Assembly: GCF_012584455.1 (NCBI RefSeq)
Contig: NZ_JABAEB010000012.1
Coordinates: forward strand, 107,001 to 171,000
Direction: 5' to 3'
DNA from: Shewanella oncorhynchi
GTDB lineage: Bacteria; Pseudomonadota; Gammaproteobacteria; Enterobacterales; Shewanellaceae
DNA: 64,000 nt
The notes under the pieces are model-generated. The model was given only the letters and a program-made list of their open reading frames with translations, did not search any database and was not told the origin of the DNA. The position numbers were made by a program, and so were the translations under genes. Below, piece by piece: positions 17,998 to 27,629 of this stretch. The first letter of the stretch is position 1. The number at the start of each line of letters is the position of its first letter.

Positions 17998-19539
17998 TTA
18001 TGCCTTTGGACCTGCGTTACGGATAGCGTCTGACACTTGATACTTAGCGAAGTTTTTAGTGAAAGCTTCGGCCAACTTCTGGGCGTATTCGGCATATAGC
18101 GCTTTATCGCCCCAAGTGTTGATTGGGTTGAGTAAATTGCTGTCTACGCCTGTGACTGCCACAGGAACGGCGAGGTTCAAGGTGTCTAAGTGGACAGTTT
18201 CCACATCTTTCAATTCACCGCTGACAATCGCATCGACGATGGCGCGGGTGGTTGGGATGTCAAAACGTTTACCTACACCGTGTGGACCGCCAGTCCAGCC
18301 TGTGTTGACTAAGTACACTTGGCTACCGAATGACTCAATGCGCTTCATCAACAGTTCTGCGTACACGCCAGCAGGGCGAGGGAAGAAAGGTGCGCCGAAG
18401 CACGTTGAGAAGGTGGATTGAATCGCCGAGGTTGAGCCGATTTCAGTCGAGCCCACTTTGGCGGTATAGCCAGATAAAAAGTGGTATGCCGCTTGTTCTT
18501 TGGTCAGGATAGAAACCGGTGGTAATACGCCAGATACGTCGCAGGTTAAGAATACAACCGCATGTGGCTCAGCGCCGCAGTTGTCTTCTTTACGTTGGGC
18601 GATGTGCTCCAGCGGATAGGCTGCGCGAGTATTTTCCGTTAGGCTGCTGTCTTTGTAGTTAGGTACGCGGTGTTCGTCCATAACGACGTTTTCAAGTACA
18701 GTGCCGAAACGAATCGCATCCCAAATCACGGGCTCATTCTTCTGGCTTAAGTCGATACATTTGGCGTAGCAACCGCCTTCGATGTTGAATACACCGCCGG
18801 GTGCCCAGCCGTGTTCATCGTCACCAATCAGGAAGCGTTTTGGATCAGCAGAGAGTGTGGTTTTACCTGTGCCAGATAAACCGAAAAATAGCGTAGTGTC
18901 GCCATCTTTACCCACGTTGGCTGAGCAGTGCATTGGGAGCACGCCTTGGGCTGGCAGTAGGAAGTTTTGCACTGAGAACATAGACTTTTTCATTTCGCCG
19001 GCGTATTTAAGGCCAGCGAGCAGCACTTTACGTTCGGCGAAGTTTAAAATCACGGTCGCATCTGAGTTAGTGCCATCACGTTCTGGTACGCAAACAAAGT
19101 CAGGGGCATTGATGATCTGCCACACTGGTTTGTCTTTACGATTAAATTCTTCAGGAATGATAAATAGATTGCGGGCGAACAGTTGGTGCCAAGCGTATTG
19201 TGTGGTGACTCGTACTGGTTGGTAATGTTCAGTGTCGGCACCGACTTCGAGATCAGATACAAACAGTTCTTTATCGGCTAGGTAAGCTTCAACCCGTGCC
19301 CATAAACCTTCAAAAGCACCTGGATCGAAAGCTTGATTGACTGTTCCCCATTCGATATCAGCTTCTGAACTGGGTTCTCTTACAATGAAACGATCGCCAG
19401 GTGAGCGACCGCTGCGAGCGCCTGTTTTAGCAACTAATGCGCCATTGGCTGTCAATTCACCTTCGCCGCGTAGCAGGGCAAATTCGACAAGTTGTGCTGT
19501 TGAGGGGTTAAAGTGAACGCGGTTTAATCCATCCGCCAT
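17998..19539 (-). CDS. pckA: Phosphoenolpyruvate carboxykinase (ATP)
   Basis: Converts oxaloacetate and ATP to phosphoenolpyruvate, CO2 and ADP, the gluconeogenic exit from the TCA cycle. Length 513 is close to that of ATP-type enzymes. Visible motifs are the kinase-1a P-loop GLSGTGKTTLS (Lys226), the kinase-2 region IGDDEHGW (240-245) and the substrate stretches RSGRSPGDRFIV and MHCSANVGKDGDTTLFFGL. The position next to hslO-hslR is the arrangement also found in enterobacteria. ATG at 19539 is preceded by GGAGACC. Confidence 0.98.
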   Translation of the reverse strand: MADGLNRVHFNPSTAQLVEFALLRGEGELTANGALVAKTGARSGRSPGDRFIVREPSSEADIEWGTVNQAFDPGAFEGLWARVEAYLADKELFVSDLEVGADTEHYQPVRVTTQYAWHQLFARNLFIIPEEFNRKDKPVWQIINAPDFVCVPERDGTNSDATVILNFAERKVLLAGLKYAGEMKKSMFSVQNFLLPAQGVLPMHCSANVGKDGDTTLFFGLSGTGKTTLSADPKRFLIGDDEHGWAPGGVFNIEGGCYAKCIDLSQKNEPVIWDAIRFGTVLENVVMDEHRVPNYKDSSLTENTRAAYPLEHIAQRKEDNCGAEPHAVVFLTCDVSGVLPPVSILTKEQAAYHFLSGYTAKVGSTEIGSTSAIQSTFSTCFGAPFFPRPAGVYAELLMKRIESFGSQVYLVNTGWTGGPHGVGKRFDIPTTRAIVDAIVSGELKDVETVHLDTLNLAVPVAVTGVDSNLLNPINTWGDKALYAEYAQKLAEAFTKNFAKYQVSDAIRNAGPKA

Positions 19540-19691
19540 AGTAAGGTCTCCATTTGATTTGTAAGGTTATTTTAATATCGATCGTCTGCCGATTTAATTT
19601 TATTTATCGCCTGAGTCGTGCTAGGTGACAAAGTGAGGGCGATTGTAGCCTAAGCCGAGTGCAATGTGTGAGGGGATTATAGGTATGAATA

Positions 19692-19725
19692 AAAAATGGG
19701 CGCCAAATAGGGCGCCCATTTTTTA
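19692..19725 (-). terminator. Terminator of hslR-hslO
   Basis: A perfect GC-rich stem, TGGGCGCC with GGCGCCCA, extends outward through A/T runs, so it can work in both directions. It lies about 12 bases past the hslO stop. Confidence 0.9.
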
Positions 19726-19737
19726 GGGGGAGTCGTT

Positions 19738-20598
19738 TTACTGCTGGGTTGTTGATGTCTGACCGTTAGCAAATAAGGTTGCTACGTCTATGGCATCAAA
19801 GGTGTATTTAGCGTGGCAATATTCGCAACCCATTTCTATCTTGCCATCTTCGGCCAGTATGGCTTCGATTTCTGCTTGATCTAAGGTTTTGATCGCGCCA
19901 GCACTGCGTTCATGGGAACAAGTGCATTTAAAGCTCACATCGATAGGATCAAATAAGCGTACTTCTTCCTGATGATAGAGGCGATGTAACACGCTTTCTG
20001 CATCAAGAGTAAATAGCTCTTCGGCCTTGATGGTCGACGTCAGTTGGCTCAAGTGTTCGAAGTCGGCGTTGTGATCTTGCTGGCTTGGCAGAATTTGTAG
20101 GAACATGCCCGCCGCTTGTTTGCCGTCGGCAAATAACCAAATTCCCGTAGGTAACTGCTCAGATTGATTGAAGTATTCTTCAACACAGGCAGCAAGCGTT
20201 GGCTTGTCTAGTGCAACGACACCTTGGTAGCGTTCACCTTCCTCGGGTGTTAAGGTGATGACCATATAGCCTTGGCCGAAGAGTTCTGTGAGGCTCGCAT
20301 CATCGGCGAGTTCAGCATTCCAGCGAGCCACACCGCGTAACTCTTGTAAATTGTTACCGTTGATCACCGCTAAAGATACAGGGCCGTTGCCTTGTAACTG
20401 TACGCTGATATCACCGCTAAATTTCAATGTAGCGGTTAATAGTGAGGTGGCTGCCATTAATTCACCCAGTAGCACTTGCAGTACGGCTGGGTATTCTTGG
20501 GCGCTGATCACTTGTTGATAGCTGTCTTGTAACTGCACCAGTTCACCGCGCACATCGGCATTATCGAACAAGTAGCGGTGTAAAGTATCTTGGTTCAT
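19738..20598 (-). CDS. hslO: Redox-regulated chaperone Hsp33
   Basis: Holdase chaperone activated by oxidative stress. 286 residues from ATG at 20598; a GTG 12 bases earlier is possible. The C-terminal zinc switch is complete: Cys-x-Cys in FKCTCSHERS and Cys-x2-Cys in GCEYCHAKY. The N-terminal core matches the family (LLGELMAATSLLTATLKF, IQLQGNGPVSLAV-like stretch). It lies 14 bases after hslR on the same strand, so the two heat-shock genes form an operon ending at the terminator at 19692-19725. Confidence 0.97.
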   Translation of the reverse strand: MNQDTLHRYLFDNADVRGELVQLQDSYQQVISAQEYPAVLQVLLGELMAATSLLTATLKFSGDISVQLQGNGPVSLAVINGNNLQELRGVARWNAELADDASLTELFGQGYMVITLTPEEGERYQGVVALDKPTLAACVEEYFNQSEQLPTGIWLFADGKQAAGMFLQILPSQQDHNADFEHLSQLTSTIKAEELFTLDAESVLHRLYHQEEVRLFDPIDVSFKCTCSHERSAGAIKTLDQAEIEAILAEDGKIEMGCEYCHAKYTFDAIDVATLFANGQTSTTQQ

Positions 20599-20612
20599 CG
20601 TGTATCTCACTG

Positions 20613-21011
20613 TTAAAGGTCTTTAAAGCGCATGAGCTGGCGTCGTTGCTTTTTATCTGGTTTCTGATCGGGTATCGGGTTATTGAGCATGTGGAGGCGT
20701 CGTTGCTCAGCATTAATGGCCCGTTTAGCCAGACTTGTCGCGGTTTCTTCGTACAATTCTTGTGCAATCGCACCACTTTGGCGTAATTGCGATAATTTTT
20801 TTATGACGATCTCTTTATCGTCATATCCTTGGCGTATCTTAAGGACGGCGCCTATCTCGGCATTCCTACTAGATTTGGCACGCTGGCCGTTGTAATGTAC
20901 TTTGCCGCCGTTAATCATTTCTTTGGCGATGGCGCGGGTTTTATAAAAACGTGCAGCCCAAAGCCACTTATCGAGTCGAATGTCTGTTTTATCGCTTTGA
21001 CCTTGAGTCAT
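20613..21011 (-). CDS. hslR: Heat-shock protein 15, ribosome rescue RNA-binding protein
   Basis: 132 residues. An N-terminal S4 RNA-binding domain (IRLDKWLWAARFYKTRAIAK, GGKVHYNGQRAKSSR) is followed by a basic helical C-terminal tail (PDQKPDKKQRRQLMRF). Hsp15 binds 50S subunits that carry blocked nascent chains. ATG at 21011 has GGAGACAC upstream. It heads a two-gene operon with hslO, as in E. coli. I looked for a sigma-32-type promoter in the 21012-21264 divergent region and could not name one with confidence. Confidence 0.95.
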   Translation of the reverse strand: MTQGQSDKTDIRLDKWLWAARFYKTRAIAKEMINGGKVHYNGQRAKSSRNAEIGAVLKIRQGYDDKEIVIKKLSQLRQSGAIAQELYEETATSLAKRAINAEQRRLHMLNNPIPDQKPDKKQRRQLMRFKDL

Positions 21012-21264
21012 AGTGTCTCCAGCTAAAAGATCGATGAGTTCACATGCCGAGCAAGAAAATGCGTGAAGAGCATTTCTATTATGTTAAAGGGTGGCGTGCT
21101 TCACACCCTTTTATGGCGGGCAAAGTTAGCATAATTGGCCTATTTTCGCCAATTTGAATGCTGTTATGGGCTTGTTGCCAAATGCTGCCTAGGTTAGCAT
21201 GAGACGGTAATCGCCTAATTATTATAATCAGAACAGAGACCTGTATCGAGGGTCCACATAAAAT

Positions 21265-22194
21265 ATGGATTTATTAGATAAAGTTATCGCAAAAGCCATT
21301 GGCATGCCCCATAAGCCCTTAAGCCGGATAGTCTTCTGGTTGGGTTTTATTGTGATCATGTTGTTAGCCGCGCAAATTACATGGAAATTAGTGCCTACTA
21401 GCTCATCACCCAGCGCTTGGTCGCCAACGCCCGTTAACCTGACGGGTAAAGGTGCTGGGCAGGTTGATCTTGCGGGTTTACAGCAGCTTGGTCTCTTTGG
21501 TAAGGCAGATGCTAAATCTGAAAAGCCAAAAACTGAGGTTGTTGAGACTGTGACCGACGCGCCTAAGACCACGCTCTCTATTCAGCTCACTGGCGTTGTT
21601 GCATCGACAGCAGATCAGAAAGGCTTAGCGATCATTGAGTCAAACGGCAGCCAAGAGACCTACAGCTTAGGCGATAAAATTAAGGGCACTTCGGCATCAC
21701 TGAAAGAAGTCTATGCCGACCGTATTATCATCACTAACGCTGGCCGTTACGAGACATTAATGCTCGATGGCTTAGTTTATACTAGCCAAAGCCCAGCCAA
21801 TCAGCAGTTACAACAAGCTAAGACTAATAAGACTGGCTCGGCAGTGAGCCGTGTCGATCAACGTAAAAATGCCGAAATCTCCCAAGAACTCGCCGAATCC
21901 CGCACCGAATTGTTAGCCGACCCCAGTAAGATCACCGATTATATTGCCATTTCACCTGTCAGACAGGGTGACGCTGTGGCGGGATATCGCTTGAATCCAG
22001 GGAAAGACGCCAATTTGTTTAAGCAGGCGGGTTTTAAAGCTAACGATTTAGCCAAATCGATTAATGGATACGACTTGACCGTAATGAGTCAAGCGTTAGA
22101 AATGATGAGCCAATTACCCGAGTTAACCGAAGTTTCTATTATGGTTGAGCGGGAAGGACAATTGGTTGAAATCATGTTTAGTTTGCCGCAATAA
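21265..22194 (+). CDS. gspC: Type II secretion system inner-membrane protein GspC
   Basis: First gene of a 12-gene operon. 309 residues with one N-terminal membrane helix (IVFWLGFIVIMLLAAQITWK), a homology region with TTLSIQLTGVVASTADQKGL, and a C-terminal PDZ-like domain (ISPVRQGDAVAGYRLNPG, DLAKSINGYDLT). GspC links the inner-membrane platform to the GspD secretin through its periplasmic homology region. The start has only a weak ribosome site (GAGGGTCC). A divergent hslR lies 253 bases upstream, and that gap should hold the operon promoter. Confidence 0.95.
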   Translation: MDLLDKVIAKAIGMPHKPLSRIVFWLGFIVIMLLAAQITWKLVPTSSSPSAWSPTPVNLTGKGAGQVDLAGLQQLGLFGKADAKSEKPKTEVVETVTDAPKTTLSIQLTGVVASTADQKGLAIIESNGSQETYSLGDKIKGTSASLKEVYADRIIITNAGRYETLMLDGLVYTSQSPANQQLQQAKTNKTGSAVSRVDQRKNAEISQELAESRTELLADPSKITDYIAISPVRQGDAVAGYRLNPGKDANLFKQAGFKANDLAKSINGYDLTVMSQALEMMSQLPELTEVSIMVEREGQLVEIMFSLPQ

Positions 22195-22218
22195 CACGCG
22201 TTAGAGGAAAGAAAAAGA

Positions 22219-24345
22219 ATGAATAACAAAAGGATTCGACGCAAGCTGATTGCTGGGGTTGTTGCGGGTGCAGCCATGTTCTCCTCCCAATTCGCTTGGT
22301 CTGAACAGTATGCGGCCAACTTTAAAGGCACGGATATTCAAGAGTTTATCAATATCGTTGGTAAAAACCTGAATAAGACCATCATAGTTGACCCGACAAT
22401 TCGCGGCAAAATCAACGTTCGCAGTTATGATCTGTTGAACGATGAACAGTATTACCAGTTTTTCCTCAACGTCTTACAAGTTTACGGTTATGCCATCGTT
22501 GAGATGGAAAATAACGTTATTAAAGTCATTAAAGACAAAGATGCCAAAACCGCTGCAATTCGAGTCGCTAACGATAACGACCCCGGCCTTGGTGATGAAA
22601 TGGTGACGCGTATCGTGGCCTTGTATAATACTGAGGCTAAGCAATTAGCGCCGTTATTGCGCCAACTTAATGATAATGCGGGTGGCGGCAACGTAGTGAA
22701 CTACGATCCCTCCAATGTCTTGATGTTGTCTGGCCGTGCTGCTGTAGTGAACAAGTTAGTCGAAATTATCCGTCGAGTGGATAAGCAAGGCGATACCTCG
22801 GTGCAAGTGGTGCCGTTAGAATTTGCTTCTGCGGGTGAAATGGTACGAATCATAGATACCCTTTATCGTGCTACCGCTAACCAATCTCAATTGCCAGGCC
22901 AAGCGCCAAAAGTGGTTGCTGACGAACGTATCAATGCCGTAGTCGTGAGCGGTGATGAGAAGAGCCGCCAACGTGTGGTCGAGCTTATCCATCGTCTCGA
23001 TGCCGAACAAGCCAGCACAGGTAACACAAAAGTCCGTTATCTACGTTATGCCAAAGCAGAAGATTTAGTTGAAGTGCTGACCGGTTTTGCCCAAAAGTTG
23101 GAAGGCGAGAAAGATCCGAGCGCTCAGGCTGCGGGTGGTGGTAAACGCCGTAATGAAATTAATATCATGGCGCATACTGAAACCAACGCCTTAGTGATCA
23201 GTGCTGAACCCGATCAGATGCGTACTATCGAGAGCGTGATTAATCAACTCGACATCCGCCGTGCTCAAGTGTTAGTTGAAGCGATTATCGTGGAAGTGGC
23301 TGAGGGCGATAACGTTGGCTTCGGGGTGCAATGGGCGGCTAAAGCGGGCGGCGGCACTCAGTTTAATAACTTAGGCCCAACCATAGGTGAGATTGGCGCG
23401 GGTGTATGGCAGGCACAAGGGGAAAAAGGCTCTTCAGTGACGACGATTGATCCGAATACAGGGCAGCCCGTAGTGACCACCAACCCAGATAAGCGCGGAG
23501 ATGTGACGCTACTCGCCCAAGCCTTAGGTAAAGTGAACGGTATGGCTTGGGGCGTGGCCATGGGCGACTTTGGTGCCTTAATTCAAGCAGTGTCGAGTGA
23601 CACTAACTCAAACGTACTGGCAACGCCTTCTATTACGACCTTAGATAACCAAGAAGCCTCGTTTATTGTGGGTGACGAAGTGCCTATTCTGACAGGTTCT
23701 ACCGCCAGTTCGAGCAACAGCAACCCATTCCAAACCGTTGAGCGTAAAGAGGTTGGGGTTAAACTGAAAGTGGTGCCGCAGATCAACGAAGGCAGCTCAG
23801 TTAAGCTGACGATTGAACAGGAAGTTTCTGGGGTTAACGGTAATACAGGCGTGGATATTTCCTTCGCGACTCGTCGCTTAACCACTACCGTTATGGCGGA
23901 TTCTGGTCAAATTGTGGTACTCGGTGGTTTGATCAACGAAGAAGTACAAGAAAGTATACAAAAAGTACCGTTCTTGGGTGATATCCCTATTCTAGGACAT
24001 TTGTTTAAATCTTCTTCGAGCAAAAAAACGAAGAAAAACCTCATGATCTTCATCAAGCCAACAATCATACGTGATGGCATCACGATGGAAGGGATTGCTG
24101 GACGTAAATATAATTATTTCAGAGCATTACAGCTTGAACAGCAAGAGCGTGGCGTTAACTTAATGCCTGATACTAAAGTGCCTGTACTAGATGAATGGAA
24201 TCAGTCTGAGTATTTACCACCTGAAGTTAACGAGATTTTAGAGCGTTATAAAGAAGGTAAAGGCTTAGATACTCAGATGCGTAAAACGGATCCAACGCTC
24301 AAAACGCTCGATGAAAACAAAAACAAAGATAAAACCAATGAGTGA
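22219..24345 (+). CDS. gspD: Type II secretion system secretin GspD
   Basis: 708 residues. A signal peptide (ending FAWS) is followed by the N0 domain (YAANFKGTDIQEFINIVGKN), N1-N3 repeats, and the C-terminal secretin domain with VPFLGDIPILGHLFKS. The Gly/Ser-rich loop region EVPILTGSTASSSNSN and the closing GGLINEEVQESIQKVP match outer-membrane secretins. It forms the outer-membrane channel. AGGAAAG precedes the ATG. The gene ends 8 bases into gspE. Confidence 0.98.
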   Translation: MNNKRIRRKLIAGVVAGAAMFSSQFAWSEQYAANFKGTDIQEFINIVGKNLNKTIIVDPTIRGKINVRSYDLLNDEQYYQFFLNVLQVYGYAIVEMENNVIKVIKDKDAKTAAIRVANDNDPGLGDEMVTRIVALYNTEAKQLAPLLRQLNDNAGGGNVVNYDPSNVLMLSGRAAVVNKLVEIIRRVDKQGDTSVQVVPLEFASAGEMVRIIDTLYRATANQSQLPGQAPKVVADERINAVVVSGDEKSRQRVVELIHRLDAEQASTGNTKVRYLRYAKAEDLVEVLTGFAQKLEGEKDPSAQAAGGGKRRNEINIMAHTETNALVISAEPDQMRTIESVINQLDIRRAQVLVEAIIVEVAEGDNVGFGVQWAAKAGGGTQFNNLGPTIGEIGAGVWQAQGEKGSSVTTIDPNTGQPVVTTNPDKRGDVTLLAQALGKVNGMAWGVAMGDFGALIQAVSSDTNSNVLATPSITTLDNQEASFIVGDEVPILTGSTASSSNSNPFQTVERKEVGVKLKVVPQINEGSSVKLTIEQEVSGVNGNTGVDISFATRRLTTTVMADSGQIVVLGGLINEEVQESIQKVPFLGDIPILGHLFKSSSSKKTKKNLMIFIKPTIIRDGITMEGIAGRKYNYFRALQLEQQERGVNLMPDTKVPVLDEWNQSEYLPPEVNEILERYKEGKGLDTQMRKTDPTLKTLDENKNKDKTNE

Positions 24346-25903
24346 AATTCAACTATCCCAAGTCGATGACCTCAGCCAAGTCTCTAATGAGCTAGGCCTT
24401 GAAGCTGAAGGTGATGAGGTATTTCGTTCGAGCAGTAAAGAGCGTTTACCTTTTGCCTTCGCACACCGCCACGATGTGGTGCTCGCGCTGGGTGAAACGG
24501 GCGAGTTAAGCTTGTTCTATACGAGTAAAACACCCTTAACGGCTATGCTCGAAGCGCGGCGTTATTCGGGTATTGATTTGCCTTTGGTTAAGCTCGAAGT
24601 GGCAAAGTTTGAGGCCAAACTCACTCAAGCATATCAGGCGAACTCGTCTGAAGCGCAGCAGTTGATGGAAGACATAGGCAACGAGATGGATTTATTCACC
24701 CTTGCCGAAGAGCTGCCGCAGACCGAAGACTTACTTGAAGGTGATGATGATGCGCCTATCATCAAATTGATTAATGCCTTGTTATCTGAAGCGATTAAAG
24801 AAGAAGCGTCGGATATCCATATCGAAACCTACGAGAAACAGCTTGTGGTGCGGTTCCGTATCGATGGTGTGCTCAAGGAAGTCCTCAAGCCAAACCGTAA
24901 ACTGTCGTCGCTGTTAGTGTCGCGGATTAAGGTTATGGCTCGCCTCGATATCGCCGAAAAACGTGTGCCGCAGGATGGCCGTATTTCGCTGCGTATCGCA
25001 GGTCGTGCGGTAGATGTGCGGGTATCGACCATGCCATCGAGCCACGGTGAACGTGTTGTACTGCGTCTGCTGGATAAAAATACTGGCAACCTCGATTTAG
25101 AACAATTGGGGATGACAGATAGTATTCGCGTTAAGTTTGAAGATCTTATTCGTCGCCCTCACGGGATCATTTTGGTGACTGGCCCAACGGGCTCGGGTAA
25201 AAGTACCACTTTGTATGCGGGTTTGACGGAGATCAACTCCAAAGACACCAACATACTCACAGTAGAAGACCCTATCGAATATGAGTTAGACGGTATTGGT
25301 CAGACCCAAGTAAACACTAAGGCCGACATGACCTTCGCCCGTGGTCTGCGCGCAATTTTGCGTCAAGATCCCGATGTGGTGATGATAGGTGAGATCCGTG
25401 ACCTCGAAACCGCGCAAATTGCGGTGCAAGCGTCACTTACTGGTCACATGGTAATTTCAACCCTGCATACCAACACAGCGTCTGGCGCTATTACACGTTT
25501 ACAAGACATGGGCGTAGAGCCTTTCCTCGTGTCTTCAAGTTTACTCGGCGTGTTGGCTCAACGTTTGATCCGAACCCTTTGTCCTAAATGTAAAATCGAG
25601 CATGTGCCCGATGCGCGTGAGCGTGAGTTACTGGGCATAGCTGCCGATGACGACAGACGTATTTTCCGTGCCAATGGCTGTAAATCCTGTGGTAACAATG
25701 GCTACCGTGGTCGAACCGGTATTCATGAGCTTTTACTGGTTGACGATAATGTGCGTGAATTGATCCATGGCGGCCGCGGTGAGTTAGCCATCGAAAAGTA
25801 TATTCGTCAGTTTGTACCGAGCATTCGTCACGATGGCATGAGCAAAGTGCTCGCGGGCATCACCACTCTCGAAGAAGTGCTACGTGTGACTCGCGAGGAG
25901 TAA
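24338..25903 (+). CDS. gspE: Type II secretion system ATPase GspE
   Basis: I start it at ATG 24338 (MSEIQLSQVDD), which overlaps the gspD stop by 8 bases; a longer frame from 24311 is unlikely. 521 residues. Walker A is GPTGSGKSTT, the Walker B/Asp box is DPDVVMIGEIRDLETAQ, the His box is TGHMVISTLHTN, and a tetracysteine zinc site is present (CPKCK and CKSCGNNGYRG). It powers pseudopilus assembly from the cytoplasmic face, docked on GspL. Confidence 0.98.
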   Translation: MSEIQLSQVDDLSQVSNELGLEAEGDEVFRSSSKERLPFAFAHRHDVVLALGETGELSLFYTSKTPLTAMLEARRYSGIDLPLVKLEVAKFEAKLTQAYQANSSEAQQLMEDIGNEMDLFTLAEELPQTEDLLEGDDDAPIIKLINALLSEAIKEEASDIHIETYEKQLVVRFRIDGVLKEVLKPNRKLSSLLVSRIKVMARLDIAEKRVPQDGRISLRIAGRAVDVRVSTMPSSHGERVVLRLLDKNTGNLDLEQLGMTDSIRVKFEDLIRRPHGIILVTGPTGSGKSTTLYAGLTEINSKDTNILTVEDPIEYELDGIGQTQVNTKADMTFARGLRAILRQDPDVVMIGEIRDLETAQIAVQASLTGHMVISTLHTNTASGAITRLQDMGVEPFLVSSSLLGVLAQRLIRTLCPKCKIEHVPDARERELLGIAADDDRRIFRANGCKSCGNNGYRGRTGIHELLLVDDNVRELIHGGRGELAIEKYIRQFVPSIRHDGMSKVLAGITTLEEVLRVTREE

Positions 25904-25906
25904 TTT

Positions 25907-27130
25907 ATGCCAGCATTTGAATATAAGGCACTGGATGCCAAGGGAAAGCAGCTTAAGGGTGTGATTGAGGCGGATACCGCCAGACACGCCCGCAGCCAAC
26001 TGCGCGATCAGCGCATGATGCCCTTGGAAATACTGCCTGTTACTGAAAAAGAAGCCAAAGCTAAGAGCAGCAGTTTTTCGTTTTTCAAACGTGGCATTTC
26101 AGTTGCTGAATTAGCTTTGATCACCCGCCAAATTGCGACCTTAGTGGCCGCGGGTTTACCGATTGAAGAATCCCTTAAAGCCGTTGGTCAGCAGTGCGAG
26201 AAAGATCGTCTCGCGAGCATGATCATGGCGGTACGTTCTCGGGTGGTGGAAGGTTATAGTCTGGCCGATTCCTTGGCTGAATTTCCGCATATTTTCGATG
26301 ATTTATACCGTGCCATGGTGGCCTCGGGTGAAAAGTCCGGTCACTTAGAAGTGGTGCTTAATCGGTTAGCAGATTACACAGAGCGACGCCAACAGCTTAA
26401 ATCTAAGCTGACCCAAGCCATGATTTATCCCGCGGTTTTGACCACAGTGGCGATAGGGGTGATTTCAATCCTGCTAGCTGCGGTTGTACCTAAAGTGGTC
26501 GGACAGTTTGAGCACATGGGCGCCGAGTTACCCGCTTCGACCCGCTTCTTGATTTCTGCCTCTGACTTTGTTCAAAACTATGGTGTGTTTGTGGTCATCG
26601 CCTTAGTGCTGCTGTTCGCACTCTTTCGGCGCATGTTAAAGTCACCTGCGTTTCGGATGAAGTACGATAATTTTTTATTGAGCATGCCAGTTGTTGGCCG
26701 TGTGAGTAAGGGATTAAATACGGCGCGTTTTGCGCGGACGTTAAGTATCTTATCCGCCAGTTCAGTGCCTTTGCTCGATGGTATGCGTATCGCCAGTGAA
26801 GTGTTGCAGAATATGCGAGTGCGGGCCGCAGTTGACGATGCGACCGCACGCGTGCGGGAAGGAACTAGCTTAGGTGCAGCGTTGACTAATACTAAGTTGT
26901 TTCCGGCTATGATGTTATACATGATTGCGTCGGGCGAGAAGAGTGGTCAACTTGAGCAGATGTTAGAGCGGGCCGCCGATAACCAAGACAGGGAATTCGA
27001 AGGTAACGTCAACATAGCATTGGGTGTATTCGAGCCTATGCTGGTGGTCAGTATGGCGTGTGTTGTGCTCTTTATCGTGATGGCAATTTTGCAGCCAATT
27101 TTAGCCTTGAATAACTTGATTAGCGGTTAA
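25907..27130 (+). CDS. gspF: Type II secretion system platform protein GspF
   Basis: 407 residues, polytopic, starting 3 bases after gspE. Two homologous cytoplasmic T2SSF domains are visible: LALITRQIATLVAAGLPIEE with MVASGEKSGHLEVVLNRLA, and FARTLSILSASSVPLLDGMR with MIASGEKSGQLEQMLERAA. Three membrane helices occur, the last near the C-terminus (VVSMACVVLFIVMAILQPIL). It is the inner-membrane core of the secretion platform. Confidence 0.97.
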   Translation: MPAFEYKALDAKGKQLKGVIEADTARHARSQLRDQRMMPLEILPVTEKEAKAKSSSFSFFKRGISVAELALITRQIATLVAAGLPIEESLKAVGQQCEKDRLASMIMAVRSRVVEGYSLADSLAEFPHIFDDLYRAMVASGEKSGHLEVVLNRLADYTERRQQLKSKLTQAMIYPAVLTTVAIGVISILLAAVVPKVVGQFEHMGAELPASTRFLISASDFVQNYGVFVVIALVLLFALFRRMLKSPAFRMKYDNFLLSMPVVGRVSKGLNTARFARTLSILSASSVPLLDGMRIASEVLQNMRVRAAVDDATARVREGTSLGAALTNTKLFPAMMLYMIASGEKSGQLEQMLERAADNQDREFEGNVNIALGVFEPMLVVSMACVVLFIVMAILQPILALNNLISG

Positions 27131-27193
27131 TTTTTGAATTTATGGATTATGACCAAGTCGATTGGCATAGGATTTTTTTAGGAGAAGTAGTCG

Positions 27194-27628
27194 ATGCAAA
27201 TGAACAAGAAACATCAAGGTTTTACCTTACTCGAAGTGATGGTTGTTATCGTGATTTTAGGGATTTTAGCCTCTATGGTTGTGCCTAACTTGATGGGTAA
27301 CAAAGACAAGGCTGACCAACAAAAAGCCGTGTCTGACATTGTTGCACTCGAAAATGCCTTAGATATGTATAAGTTAGATAACGGTGTTTATCCATCGACC
27401 GAACAAGGCTTAGAAGCATTAGTGCAAAAGCCTACGATTTCGCCTGAGCCACGTAACTACCGTGAAGATGGTTATGTAAAACGTTTGCCAGAAGATCCAT
27501 GGCGCAATAACTACCTGTTGTTAAGCCCTGGCGAAAACGGCAAGTTAGATATTTTCAGTGCAGGCCCCGATGGTCAACCAGGTACCGAAGATGACATCGG
27601 TAACTGGAATTTACAGAATTTCCAATAA
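27194..27628 (+). CDS. gspG: Major pseudopilin GspG
   Basis: 144 residues. The prepilin signal is MQMNKKHQG followed by FTLLEVMVVIVILGILASMV, to be cut after Gly by the prepilin peptidase (not in this window) and N-methylated. The C-terminal calcium-binding region is typical (LSPGENGKLDIFSAG, DGQPGTEDDIGNW). AGGAG stands before the ATG. GspG is the main subunit of the pseudopilus. Two ATGs, at 27194 and 27200, are both possible starts. Confidence 0.98.
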   Translation: MQMNKKHQGFTLLEVMVVIVILGILASMVVPNLMGNKDKADQQKAVSDIVALENALDMYKLDNGVYPSTEQGLEALVQKPTISPEPRNYREDGYVKRLPEDPWRNNYLLLSPGENGKLDIFSAGPDGQPGTEDDIGNWNLQNFQ

Positions 27629-27629
27629 G

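Noticed and set aside
27558..27629. N-terminal extension of gspH into gspG
   Set aside because: It would bury the prepilin signal; the ATG at 27630 gives a normal pseudopilin start.
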